Shown piece by piece: positions 1-6,675 of a stretch of DNA of 6,675 nt (within the stretch, counting starts at the first letter, position 1; each line of letters begins with the position of its first letter). Made by a program: the position numbers and the translations under genes. Under the pieces are notes generated by a model. That model saw only the letters and a list, made by a program, of their open reading frames with translations. It was not told the DNA's origin and did no database searches. Source of the DNA: Zymomonas sp. (GTDB lineage Bacteria > Pseudomonadota > Alphaproteobacteria > Sphingomonadales > Sphingomonadaceae); NCBI GenBank assembly GCA_027489105.1, contig JAIYAJ010000484.1:1-6675 (forward strand). The letters are read 5' to 3'.

Positions 1-573
1 GGCCATTACAACCTGATCTCGGCGCTCCATAAATCGCTGCGTGGGTCCGACCCGCAGGCCGCGCTTTATTATCTCGCGCGGATGCTCGTCGCCGGAGAAG
101 ATCCGCTCTACGTCCTGCGCCGCCTGGTCCGCTTCGCCAGCGAGGATATCGGCCTCGCCGACCCGCAGGCGCTGGTCCAGTGCCTCGCCGCCAAGGATGC
201 CTATGACTTTCTCGGATCGCCCGAGGGCGAGCTCGCCATCGTCCAGGCCTGTCTCTATCTTGCGACCGCGCCCAAATCGAACGCCGCCTATGCCGCGCAG
301 AAGGCGGCCTTTCGATCGGCCAAGGAGACGGGGTCGCTGAGTCCGCCCAAGAATATCCTCAACGCCCCGACGCGGCTGATGAAGGATATCGGCTATGGCA
401 AGGGCTATGCCTATGACCATGACGCCGAGGATGCCTTTTCGGGCGACGATTACTGGCCGGAAGAGATGGCGCCGCAGCGTTTCTATGCGCCGACGCCGCG
501 CGGCTATGAGGCGCGGATCAGCGAGCGCCTCGCCCATTGGGACAAGCTGCGTGTCGAGCGCTCCGGCCGCTGA
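1..573 (+). CDS. rarA: Replication-associated recombination protein A (RarA/MgsA), C-terminal part
   Basis: The reading frame is open from the first base of the window to a TGA at 571-573, giving the last 190 residues of a longer protein whose start lies upstream. The segment opens with HYNLISALHKSLRGSDP and continues through LVRFASEDIGLADPQAL, the signature of the C-terminal domain of RarA/MgsA (WRNIP1 in eukaryotes). In this family that domain forms the tetramer and follows the clamp-loader-like AAA+ ATPase module. The Walker A and B motifs are outside the window. SPPKNILNAPTRLMKDIGYGKGYAYDHD near residues 115-142 of the fragment is also typical. RarA is a cytoplasmic ATPase acting on single-stranded/double-stranded DNA junctions at stalled replication forks. 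The tail ends normally. The next gene starts 14 bases later on the same strand, so the two are probably co-transcribed. Confidence 0.95.
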   Translation, partial: GHYNLISALHKSLRGSDPQAALYYLARMLVAGEDPLYVLRRLVRFASEDIGLADPQALVQCLAAKDAYDFLGSPEGELAIVQACLYLATAPKSNAAYAAQKAAFRSAKETGSLSPPKNILNAPTRLMKDIGYGKGYAYDHDAEDAFSGDDYWPEEMAPQRFYAPTPRGYEARISERLAHWDKLRVERSGR

Positions 574-587
574 GTCTTGAGCGCCCG

Positions 588-1438
588 ATGACTCGCCGTT
601 TCGCTAGCTTTGCCTGCATCGACTGGTCGGGCGCCAGGGGACCGAAACAGCCCGGCATCGCCGTCGCCACGGTGGACGACGCTCAGGCGGCTCCCGCGCT
701 ACTGCCGGGGCCCTGGTCGCGGACCGCCATCCTTGACTGGCTCCTCGACCATGCCCGGCGCGGGACCGACATGCTGATCGGAGTCGACTTCTCCGCTGCT
801 TTGCCTTTCCTCGATGCCGGGGCCTATCTGCCGGGCTGGCGCGACAGCCCCGCCGACGCCCGCGCGCTGTGGGCAGTGGTGGACCGGCTGTCCGCCGACG
901 ATCCGCATCTGGAGGCCGGCAGCTTCATCGACCACCCCGAGATCGCGCCCCATTTCCGGCGTCATGGCGGGCGGCAGGGGGCGCTGTTCGGCCCCGGCAA
1001 CGGACGCTTCCGGGTGACCGAGCGCCATTGCCGCGACCAACGCCACGCGCCTGCGACCAGCTGCTTCAACCTGGTCGGCGCGGCGCAGGTGGGCAAGTCG
1101 AGCCTGACGGGCATGCGCCTGCTCCACCGCCTCGATGGCCGCGTGCCGGTCTGGCCGTTCGACCCGTTGCCGGCACAGGGGCCGGTCATCGTCGAGATCT
1201 ACACCACCATCGCAGCCCGCGCGGCCGGACTGAAGGGCGGCAGCAAGATGCGCGACTCCGACCGCCTCGCTCTCGCGCTCGCCGGCCTTGGCGTCGACAA
1301 TGCCCCCGAGCTGGAGCGGCATGACGACCACAGCACCGACGCGCTCGTCACCGCGCTGTGGCTGTCGCAGGCGGCCCAAAGGACAGAACTTTGGCATCCA
1401 CCCGCACTTTCCCCCGCACTCGCTGCGCTTGAGGGCTG

Positions 1439-1457
<19 letters not shown>
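588..1457 (+). CDS. DUF429-like protein with RNase H-fold pattern
   Basis: This is a 289-residue soluble protein with no signal peptide or membrane segment. I chose the ATG at 588 because the upstream in-frame ATG at 537 lies inside rarA. From 588 the protein begins directly with the conserved-looking FACIDWSGARGPKQPGIAVA. Acidic residues are spaced as in RNase H-like folds: D12 (IDWSG), D67 (GVDFS), E203 (IVEIYTT), and D246, D247 and D251 in HDDHSTDALVTALWL. The late HDD...DAL helix and the (V/I)E(V/I)Y strand resemble the DUF429 family, a predicted nuclease-like family of unknown function. That assignment is from motif memory, not a search. It follows rarA by 14 bases, which may mean a shared transcript and possibly a DNA or RNA processing role (inference only). 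The last codons, from the GA of Trp-Thr to the TGA, form the left edge of a 115-bp repeat that recurs at 3324. Confidence 0.8.
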
Positions 1458-1553
<96 letters not shown>

Positions 1554-1633
1554 GCATAGACATGCCAGACTTCGCGATATAGCTCGGTCTATCTGCCCTA
1601 AACGGGGAGCCACAAAACAAGATTCCGAGAGCT

Positions 1634-3193
1634 ATGCCCGGTTTGCCTGATCAATTCGTCGACACGATAATTACTGTAGAGAGATGTGCCAAGCTCCTCG
1701 TTGAAGCACGGCAAACCGGCTCGGCAATCAAGGCCATGGAGGCTGCTGCGTTAGGTCGATCGTGCACTCCCATGCTGATCGAGGCGGCTGAGCTTCTTGG
1801 CTCGCTTGGACGGCAGGAGGAGGCTGGAGACGTCCTGAGGAGCGGACTGGCGCTTGAAGGTCCAACGGCGCCGCTTCAGCAGGCCTATTCCAGATACTGT
1901 CGGGAGACCGGAGATCTCGATGAGGCGGCACAGTGGATGATGGGAGCCATGCTGCGGGCGCGCCCAAATGCCGGGCTGGCTTTAGAGCTTCACGAGATCG
2001 AAAGGGCGCGCGGTAATGTCGATGCGGCGCGAGACGCCCTGGCGCTTTCGGTCCAACTGCGATGGCCGCATTCCAACGACCTACGTTCGCTATACACACG
2101 ACTGCTCGAAAGGGGTTGTCGCCAGGCCGCGCTGGTGACGGCAATGACACTGATCGCAAGACGAGCCGACGATGCCGGCCTGCGCCGCGAGGCGGCGGAA
2201 CTGCTGACAACGGAAGCTCCCTATGAAGACTTCCCACCCATTGTCGTCGAAGATTTTCGGTTGAATGATCCGCTGACGAGATATCGCATTTTAGCCTCTA
2301 CCGCGCACGACAGGCTTCTCTCCTGCTTCGACAGGCCGAAAGTCATCGCTGCGGCTGCGGCCCGCGAAGCGTCGGGACGCTGGCTCGACGACGAGGCGTT
2401 ATGGGCTCATCTAAAGGCCCGGATCGATAGCGCAGAACCTTTCAGTTTCATTCGTGGCAGTGACGGAGAAGGCCGCTTCGTGGCGGCAACCGGACGGCAC
2501 CTCTTCCCCGCCTTCGCGGAAAAGGACGCTCTGGCGATTCTCGGACATATCTGGTGGAACTGGTTCGGGCAGGACGTAGGCAATGTGCCTTCCCAGGAAT
2601 TACAGCGTCTGAATGGAATGCTGGCGGCTGCCTATCGCAACGCTGGCGTTGTCGGCATCACATCCGTAGGCATGTTCGAGCATGACGATCGACATTTTGC
2701 CTACCGGGCCGCGCTCGATGAGTGGTTGGTCGATATCGATTCGCCCGAAGATCAGCTGTACACCGAAGCTGCCTATAATCTCTTCCTGAACCGTCGCGAC
2801 CCGTTCTTCGAACAATTGTTCTCCGGGCAATCCTTCATTGGCGCAATCTCACCCTATGACGATCTGGCGAAACGGCTCGCGGGGCGGATCGGCGCCTCAC
2901 GATCCCAGGACTATGTGATCCCGGGAGAAACCCGGTTGGGTCGCGAGCAGGAACGGTCCAGCCGCGGCCGGCATTTCCCTCATGTGTTCGATGAGGTGAT
3001 GCGCACGTTGGAGGTACCCTATCCGGGCGCCTGTTTCATTGTCGCAGGCGGGCTGCTGGGCAAGATCTACTGTGAACGGATACGCCAACTGGGTGGCATC
3101 GCCATCGACATTGGCGCTCTTGCCGACGGCTGGATGGGCCACCACACGCGGGGCCGCGGCTTCGACACAGCCGTACCCAACCGACTGACCTGA
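1634..3193 (+). CDS. TPR-like / GT-D-fold putative glycosyltransferase
   Basis: This is a 519-residue soluble protein with no signal peptide. Residues about 30-200 form paired amphipathic helices with TPR-like spacing (EAAELLGSLGRQEEAGDVL, YCRETGDLDEAAQWM, RARGNVDAARDAL), suggesting a protein-interaction module. The C-terminal half resembles the GT-D glycosyltransferase fold (DUF1792 type). SFIRGSDGEGRF places R274 and a D277-G278-E279 DxE motif where this family binds the metal/nucleotide sugar. The end contains FIVAGGLLGKIYCERIRQLGG followed by IDIGALADGW, with K477 and D492, matching the usual 'aGplGK...iDiG' ending. Sugar donor and acceptor cannot be told; protein, polysaccharide or flagellin glycosylation are options. 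The ATG at 1634 has only a weak purine stretch (CGAGAG) before it. The next in-frame Met is residue 35, so the start is probable rather than certain. The gene is the only protein-coding cargo between the tRNA repeats and uses TTA leucine codons that its neighbours avoid, a sign of transfer. Confidence 0.75.
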   Translation: MPGLPDQFVDTIITVERCAKLLVEARQTGSAIKAMEAAALGRSCTPMLIEAAELLGSLGRQEEAGDVLRSGLALEGPTAPLQQAYSRYCRETGDLDEAAQWMMGAMLRARPNAGLALELHEIERARGNVDAARDALALSVQLRWPHSNDLRSLYTRLLERGCRQAALVTAMTLIARRADDAGLRREAAELLTTEAPYEDFPPIVVEDFRLNDPLTRYRILASTAHDRLLSCFDRPKVIAAAAAREASGRWLDDEALWAHLKARIDSAEPFSFIRGSDGEGRFVAATGRHLFPAFAEKDALAILGHIWWNWFGQDVGNVPSQELQRLNGMLAAAYRNAGVVGITSVGMFEHDDRHFAYRAALDEWLVDIDSPEDQLYTEAAYNLFLNRRDPFFEQLFSGQSFIGAISPYDDLAKRLAGRIGASRSQDYVIPGETRLGREQERSSRGRHFPHVFDEVMRTLEVPYPGACFIVAGGLLGKIYCERIRQLGGIAIDIGALADGWMGHHTRGRGFDTAVPNRLT

Positions 3194-3257
3194 AGCGCGA
3201 AACGGCCAGCACATCGAATTGGGCATCCAGCGAAGTCCGGTGTCGCGCCAGCGCCAT

Positions 3258-3323
3258 TATGCCATATCCTCTGCCCTCCAACGACGGAGTCAGGGCTGTT
3301 CCGCTGAAATCGATCCCTATCAC

Positions 3324-3332
<9 letters not shown>
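3258..3332 (+). pseudogene. Degraded leader and first codons of an adenylate cyclase gene
   Basis: This stretch aligns without gaps to 3626-3700, the leader, ribosome-binding region and first 14 codons of the cyclase at 3660. About 54 of 75 positions match by hand count. The ATG of the intact gene is AGG here, so the start is lost. The following codons read RAVPLKSIPITTFG against MAVLLRSISIKIFG in the real gene. The similarity ends in GACCTTCGG (3324-3332), which is also the first nine bases of the 115-bp repeat; the intact cyclase has GATCTTCGG there. The rest of the cyclase is missing, replaced in the same frame by the last codons and stop of the upstream DUF429-like gene. It is best read as a truncated relic carried on the inserted unit. 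With only 75 bases, homology is well supported but not proven. Confidence 0.65.
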
Positions 3333-3438
<106 letters not shown>

Positions 3439-3464
3439 CCGATATTGCCCGGACCATCGCGCTA

Positions 3465-3581
3465 CCCCTCCACCGGCTTCGCCGGTCCCCCTCCCCGTTC
3501 CGGGGAGGAACTTGGGTGTAGTGCGCGGCAAAGATCCTCCCCGGAACGGGGAGGGGGACCATGCGGAGCATGGTGGAGGGG
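3465..3581. repeat. REPIN-like nested inverted repeat (sphingomonad type)
   Basis: Two long arms, 3465-3509 and 3535-3581, are reverse complements of each other apart from an inner segment, and are separated by a 25-base spacer (3510-3534). Each arm starts CCCCTCCACC or its complement and carries the block CCCCCTCCCCGTTCCGGGG. The inner segments differ but each forms its own hairpin: ACCGGC-TTC-GCCGGT (3472-3486) on the left and ACCATGC-GGA-GCATGGT (3558-3574) on the right. The whole could extrude as a branched cruciform or fold in RNA. Paired short palindromic REP sequences of this kind are usually dispersed, non-autonomous elements mobilised by REP-associated tyrosine transposases in trans; no such gene is in the window. 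It fills most of the 224-base gap between tRNA copy 2 and the cyclase, and might also act as a terminator or mRNA stabiliser. Confidence 0.8.
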
Positions 3582-3648
3582 AAGCGCCAACCCTCCCCAC
3601 CAAGCACCGTTTCCCGCTGAACAATAATACCATATTCTCTCGACTCAA

Positions 3649-3657
3649 GAGGGGGAG
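3649..3657 (+). promoter_or_regulatory. Ribosome-binding site of the cyclase gene
   Basis: The purine run GAGGGGGAG ends two bases before the ATG at 3660, and its GAGG part lies about seven bases upstream of the start, at normal Shine-Dalgarno spacing. This supports 3660 as the start. The corresponding position in the relic at 3281-3289 reads GACGGAGT-like sequence, so the site is only partly kept there. The leader ATACCATATTCTCT (3627-3640) is also largely conserved in the relic and may hold promoter elements, but I cannot assign -35 and -10 boxes. Confidence 0.6.
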
Positions 3658-3659
3658 CC

Positions 3660-5321
3660 ATGGCCGTTCTGCTGCGATCGATCAGTATCAAGATCTTCGG
3701 GGTCGCCGTCGTGCTGCTCATCATCATGGCGGCTGCGGCGACGTGGTCGGGGCGGTTGACCGAGCAGGTTCATCTGCAGCTGCAGACGCTCGACCGCGGC
3801 CTCTTTCCCATGGCGCTCGCCATCGCCGAGGTTCACAGCGGGGTCGCGTCGGAAATGGCGGCCATACCCACTGCTGGCCCCCGCTGCACGGCCCAGCTGC
3901 ATGCGTTGCTCGATCGCAACGAGGCGCTGATCCGGCGCACGATCGACTATCGCGCGCGCGCAGCCAAGCTTGCCGTGCTCGAACGCAACAAGCTGGAACT
4001 CGCCCGAATCGAGCCCATGCTCGACGACCTCGCTTATGACCATGGCAAGCTCGTCGGACTCGTGCCCGCGCTGTGCCGGGGAGACGCGGAGGCGAAGGCC
4101 GAAGCGGCGCGGCGAGTGGACGAGGTGCGGCGCCACGCGGGTGCGATCAACCATGAGATTGCGCAGTTCGTGGCGACCGGCGCGGTGATCGTGGGCGATA
4201 ATCAGCGGCAGGCGATGACCGCGAACTTCCTGTTGATCGCGGCGGCAGGCGCGGTGGGGCTGCTGCTGGCGTGGCTGGTGGCGCGCGGGCTGACCCGGCC
4301 GATCAGCCGGTTGCAGGCAGGCGCGCGTGCGATCCAGCAGGGGCGGCTGGATGCAGATGTGCCTGTCACGAGCAGCGACGAGATCGGCGACGTGACGCGG
4401 ACGTTCAATGCGATGCTGGCGGAACTGCGCGAGAAGGAACGGATCAAGGCGACCTTCGGCCAATATGTCGACCCACGCGTCGTCGCGGGGCTCGTGAGCG
4501 GTAGCGCCGACCGGTCGACGGTGGGCGAAAAGCAGACCGCCACCTTGTTCTTCTCCGACATCGCCGGCTTCACCCCGCTGGCCGAGCGGCTGGCGCCGAG
4601 CACGCTGGTGAGACTGATCAACGCCTATTTCGCTGCGATGTCGGCCTGCATCCGCGACCGGCAGGGGATCATCGACAAATATATCGGCGACGCCATCATG
4701 GCCTTCTGGGTGCCGCCGTTCGTCGAACCGGCCGAGCAGGCGCGGCTCGCCTGCCTCGCCGCGCTCGATCAGTGCGAAGCGCTCGAAAGGTTCCGCAGTG
4801 AGATCCCCGATCTGATCGGCATGCGGCGCGACCTGCCGTCGATCGACATGCGGATCGGCATTGCGACCGGCGAGGTGGTGGTTGGATCGGTCGGCTCCGA
4901 ACATGCGCGCAGCTTCACTGCCATGGGCGACACGGTGAATTTCGGCGCCCGGCTCGAAGGCGTGAACAAGGTTTACGGTACCCGCATCCTGATCGACGCA
5001 ATGACCCGCGCGATGGCGGGCGATGCGATCGAGGCGCGCGAGATCGACACGGTCCGCGTCGTCGGGCGCGAGGAGCCCGTGCTCATCCACGAGCTCTCCG
5101 GTCGCTCTGGTGCGATCGATCCGAAGCTTTCTGCTATCCTTGCCCGATATGCAGAAGGCCTGGCGCTCTACCGCGCGGGAAACTGGGCAGAGGCTCGGCC
5201 GCTATTTGCGGAAGCGGCCGTCGACGACGGCCCCAGCCGGGCGATGCTCGCGCGGATCGATGCGCTGAACTTACGGCCACCAGAAAACTGGACGGGCGTC
5301 TGGAAGCTCGCTGCGAAATAG
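3660..5321 (+). CDS. Membrane-anchored class III adenylate cyclase with HAMP domain
   Basis: A 553-residue protein predicted to make cAMP from ATP at the cytoplasmic face of the inner membrane. TM1 spans about residues 9-27. A mostly helical periplasmic sensor region follows to about 188, with two cysteines, C76 and C139, that could form a disulfide. TM2 spans about 189-209. A HAMP domain (RGLTRPISRLQAGARAI...DEIGDVTRTFNAML) runs about 211-260. The catalytic domain begins near QYVDPRVV. Metal-binding aspartates are D300 (FFSDIAGFT) and D344 (KYIGDAIMAFW). K340 and T420 (SFTAMGDTVN) are the purine-recognition pair expected for adenylate rather than guanylate cyclases, and N427 and R431 are the transition-state residues. 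All catalytic residues appear present. Residues about 480-553 form a TPR-like tail ending in PPENWTGVWKLAAK, common in this group. A strong ribosome-binding site supports the start. Its 5' end has a degraded relative at 3258. The signal sensed is unknown. Confidence 0.92.
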   Translation: MAVLLRSISIKIFGVAVVLLIIMAAAATWSGRLTEQVHLQLQTLDRGLFPMALAIAEVHSGVASEMAAIPTAGPRCTAQLHALLDRNEALIRRTIDYRARAAKLAVLERNKLELARIEPMLDDLAYDHGKLVGLVPALCRGDAEAKAEAARRVDEVRRHAGAINHEIAQFVATGAVIVGDNQRQAMTANFLLIAAAGAVGLLLAWLVARGLTRPISRLQAGARAIQQGRLDADVPVTSSDEIGDVTRTFNAMLAELREKERIKATFGQYVDPRVVAGLVSGSADRSTVGEKQTATLFFSDIAGFTPLAERLAPSTLVRLINAYFAAMSACIRDRQGIIDKYIGDAIMAFWVPPFVEPAEQARLACLAALDQCEALERFRSEIPDLIGMRRDLPSIDMRIGIATGEVVVGSVGSEHARSFTAMGDTVNFGARLEGVNKVYGTRILIDAMTRAMAGDAIEAREIDTVRVVGREEPVLIHELSGRSGAIDPKLSAILARYAEGLALYRAGNWAEARPLFAEAAVDDGPSRAMLARIDALNLRPPENWTGVWKLAAK

Positions 5322-5322
5322 G

Positions 5323-5344
5323 GCAGGCCGGGCACCCGGCCTGC
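5323..5344. terminator. Hairpin between convergent cyclase and egtD genes
   Basis: GCAGGCCGGG-CA-CCCGGCCTGC is a perfect 10-bp inverted repeat starting two bases after the cyclase stop codon (5319-5321) and 22 bases beyond the egtD stop. Its position between convergent genes suggests a bidirectional transcription terminator. There is no T tract on either side, so it would be a non-canonical one, which is common in GC-rich alphaproteobacteria. The two-base loop would open to four bases in practice. Confidence 0.6.
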
Positions 5345-5366
5345 GATGGCCCGACTAACCTCGGGA

Positions 5367-6353
5367 TCAGGGGGCAGCGCGCTGCTCGCTCGCTTCGGCG
5401 AGCATGAGCAGGAAGTCGTCTCCCGCATCGGTCCACATCCCGGCCGGAGCCCAGCCGGCGGCCTGCAGCAGCAGCCGCGCCTGATTGGGCGTATATTTGT
5501 GGCTGTTCTCGGTGTGAATGGTCTCGCCGGCGGCCATGCGGAAACGCTCGCCTTCGATATGAAAGACGACATCCTCGACCGCCTCGAGGTGCATCTCGAT
5601 CCGGCTCCAGTCCGGGTTCCAGCGCGCGACGTGGCGGAAGGCCGATAGCGGCATATCGCCGTTCAGTTCGCGATTGATGCGCGCGATCAGGTTCAGATTG
5701 AACGCCGCAGTGATGCCGCGCGCGTCGTCATAGGCGGCGAGCAGGCGATTGACGTCCTTCACGCGATCGAACCCGATCAGCAGGAAGGATGCATTGCCCA
5801 GCGTCGTGCACATCGACCGCAACAGGTCGATCGCGACGCGGGGGACCATATTGCCGATCGTGGAGCCGGGGAAGAAGCCCAGCATCGGCATGTCGCGCAC
5901 CTCGGCGGGAAGGTGGACCGGTCGGGTGAAATCGGCCTCCACCGGCAACACCGGCAGCTGCGGGAACCTGGCGGCAAGCGCCTCGCTCGACTGCCGCAGG
6001 AACTCGCCCGATATGTCGAGCGGCACATAAGCAGCGGGCGCGATCGCGCGGATAAGCAGCGGCGTCTTGAGCGAGCTGCCCGATCCGAACTCGACGACAG
6101 CACGCCCCTCGCCCACCACGGCGCCGACATCAGCGCCATGGCGCTCCAGCAGCCCGATTTCGGTACGCGTCGGATAATATTCGTCGAGGGTCGTGATCTG
6201 CTCGAACAGCTCGGAGCCCTTGAGATCGTAGAACCAGCGCGCCGGGATCGCCTTTCGCGCCTGCGCCAGGCCGTCTAGCACATCCTTGCGAAAAGCGGGA
6301 TCGACCCCATCCTGTTCATGCCCCGACAGCTTGATCTCTTCGATGACGCCCAT
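5367..6353 (-). CDS. egtD: L-histidine N-alpha-methyltransferase EgtD
   Basis: A 328-residue cytoplasmic SAM-dependent methyltransferase that trimethylates histidine to hercynine, the first step of ergothioneine synthesis. An early block RWFYDLKGSELFEQITTLDEYYPTRTE is typical of the family. The SAM-binding loop is VVEFGSGSSLKT around residues 86-97, followed by YVPLDIS. FFPGSTIGN holds N168, YDDARGITAAFNLN holds Y208, and IHTENSHKY holds E282 and S284. These match the histidine-binding Asn, Tyr, Glu and Ser known from mycobacterial EgtD, so the enzyme looks active. I chose the ATG at 6353 because it directly follows the egtB stop (TGA-C-ATG, one base between) and starts with the usual N-terminal region. 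An upstream start at 6455 would run through egtB in another frame. The tight junction indicates an operon with translational coupling. The promoter must lie upstream of egtB, outside the window. It is a full-length member of the family. Confidence 0.96.
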   Translation of the reverse strand: MGVIEEIKLSGHEQDGVDPAFRKDVLDGLAQARKAIPARWFYDLKGSELFEQITTLDEYYPTRTEIGLLERHGADVGAVVGEGRAVVEFGSGSSLKTPLLIRAIAPAAYVPLDISGEFLRQSSEALAARFPQLPVLPVEADFTRPVHLPAEVRDMPMLGFFPGSTIGNMVPRVAIDLLRSMCTTLGNASFLLIGFDRVKDVNRLLAAYDDARGITAAFNLNLIARINRELNGDMPLSAFRHVARWNPDWSRIEMHLEAVEDVVFHIEGERFRMAAGETIHTENSHKYTPNQARLLLQAAGWAPAGMWTDAGDDFLLMLAEASEQRAAP

Positions 6354-6354
6354 G

Positions 6355-6675
6355 TCAGATATCCTTGGCAAGGCGCAGGCCGGTGAACTGCCAGCGCTGA
6401 TGCGGGTAGAAAAAATTGCGATAGGAATGGCGCAGATGCCCGCGCGGCGTGGCACAACTGCCGCCCTTGAGGACGAACTGGCCGCTCATGAACTTGCCAT
6501 TATACTCGCCCACCGCGCCGGGGGCGGTGCGGAAGCTGGGATAGGGCCTATAGGCCGAGCCGGTCCATTCCCACACATTGCCGAACAAAGCCGGTGCGCC
6601 ACTCCGATCTGCGCACGGGCCAACTGCTCCGGCGGTATCGAGCTGCACCCCCGAGGCGGGATCATGGGCGACCGA
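6355..6675 (-). CDS. egtB: Ergothioneine biosynthesis protein EgtB, C-terminal part
   Basis: The frame is open from the right edge of the window to a TGA at 6355-6357, giving the last 106 residues. It contains [70 protein letters not shown], the C-type-lectin/formylglycine-generating-enzyme-like domain that ends EgtB. EgtB is an iron(II)-dependent sulfoxide synthase. It couples hercynine to the thiol of gamma-glutamylcysteine or cysteine using oxygen, giving the sulfoxide precursor of ergothioneine. The DinB-like domain with the iron-binding histidines lies beyond the window, so substrate type cannot be judged. The stop codon is one base from the egtD start. The lyase that would finish the pathway (EgtE type) is not in the window. 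Confidence 0.95.
   Translation of the reverse strand, partial: SVAHDPASGVQLDTAGAVGPCADRSGAPALFGNVWEWTGSAYRPYPSFRTAPGAVGEYNGKFMSGQFVLKGGSCATPRGHLRHSYRNFFYPHQRWQFTGLRLAKDI

Noticed and set aside
1554..1633. Possible terminator after tRNA copy 1 (ATAGAC ... GTCTAT)
   Set aside because: The stem is only six bases with a loop of about 25 and no T tract, so there is not enough to call it.
3465..3581. CRISPR-like repeat
   Set aside because: There are only two arms, they are inverted rather than direct, and no spacer series or cas gene is present.
3645..5090. Long open frame on the - strand (481 codons) opposite the cyclase gene
   Set aside because: Its predicted product is rich in His, Arg and Asp with no recognisable family, and it mirrors the strongly supported cyclase. 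This is a typical antisense shadow in GC-rich DNA.

Overview
The window is GC-rich chromosomal DNA from an alphaproteobacterium, most likely a member of the Sphingomonadales. I infer this from the protein sequences, the codon bias toward G/C at third positions, and a composite inverted repeat (3465-3581) of a type I associate with sphingomonads. No taxonomic marker in the window proves it.

Layout, left to right. (1) On the + strand, the 3' end of rarA (1-573) is followed after 14 bases by a 289-residue protein with a DUF429-like, RNase H-fold pattern (588-1457). (2) A tRNA-Thr(UGU) gene (1475-1550) lies just behind it. (3) A 1885-bp unit follows. It carries one protein-coding gene (1634-3193), a TPR-like protein fused to a GT-D-type glycosyltransferase domain, and ends in a second copy of the tRNA gene (3360-3435). 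The two tRNA copies sit inside perfect 115-bp direct repeats (1439-1553 and 3324-3438). (4) A 224-bp spacer holds a REPIN-like nested inverted repeat. (5) A membrane-anchored class III adenylate cyclase (3660-5321) comes next. (6) On the - strand, converging on the cyclase, is the ergothioneine pair egtB (partial, 6355-6675) and egtD (5367-6353). A GC-rich hairpin lies between the two convergent genes.

The most interesting structure is the 1.9-kb unit. It looks inserted or duplicated at a tRNA gene, but it carries no integrase. Its repeats cover the whole tRNA plus 36 upstream bases, including the last codons and stop of the upstream gene. Directly left of the second repeat, bases 3258-3332 align without gaps (about 54 of 75 identical by hand count) to the leader and first codons of the downstream cyclase (3626-3700), with the start codon lost. 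The match stops inside a nine-base near-identity shared by the cyclase 5' end and the upstream gene's 3' end. This suggests that the glycosyltransferase gene and a diverged cyclase start arrived together, probably from a related genome with the order tRNA - glycosyltransferase - cyclase, and were joined at that microhomology.

Functionally the genes do not form one pathway. RarA acts in replication-fork maintenance. The cyclase couples an envelope or periplasmic signal to cAMP. EgtD and EgtB make the ergothioneine skeleton. The TPR/GT-D protein is accessory cargo that probably takes part in surface or protein glycosylation.
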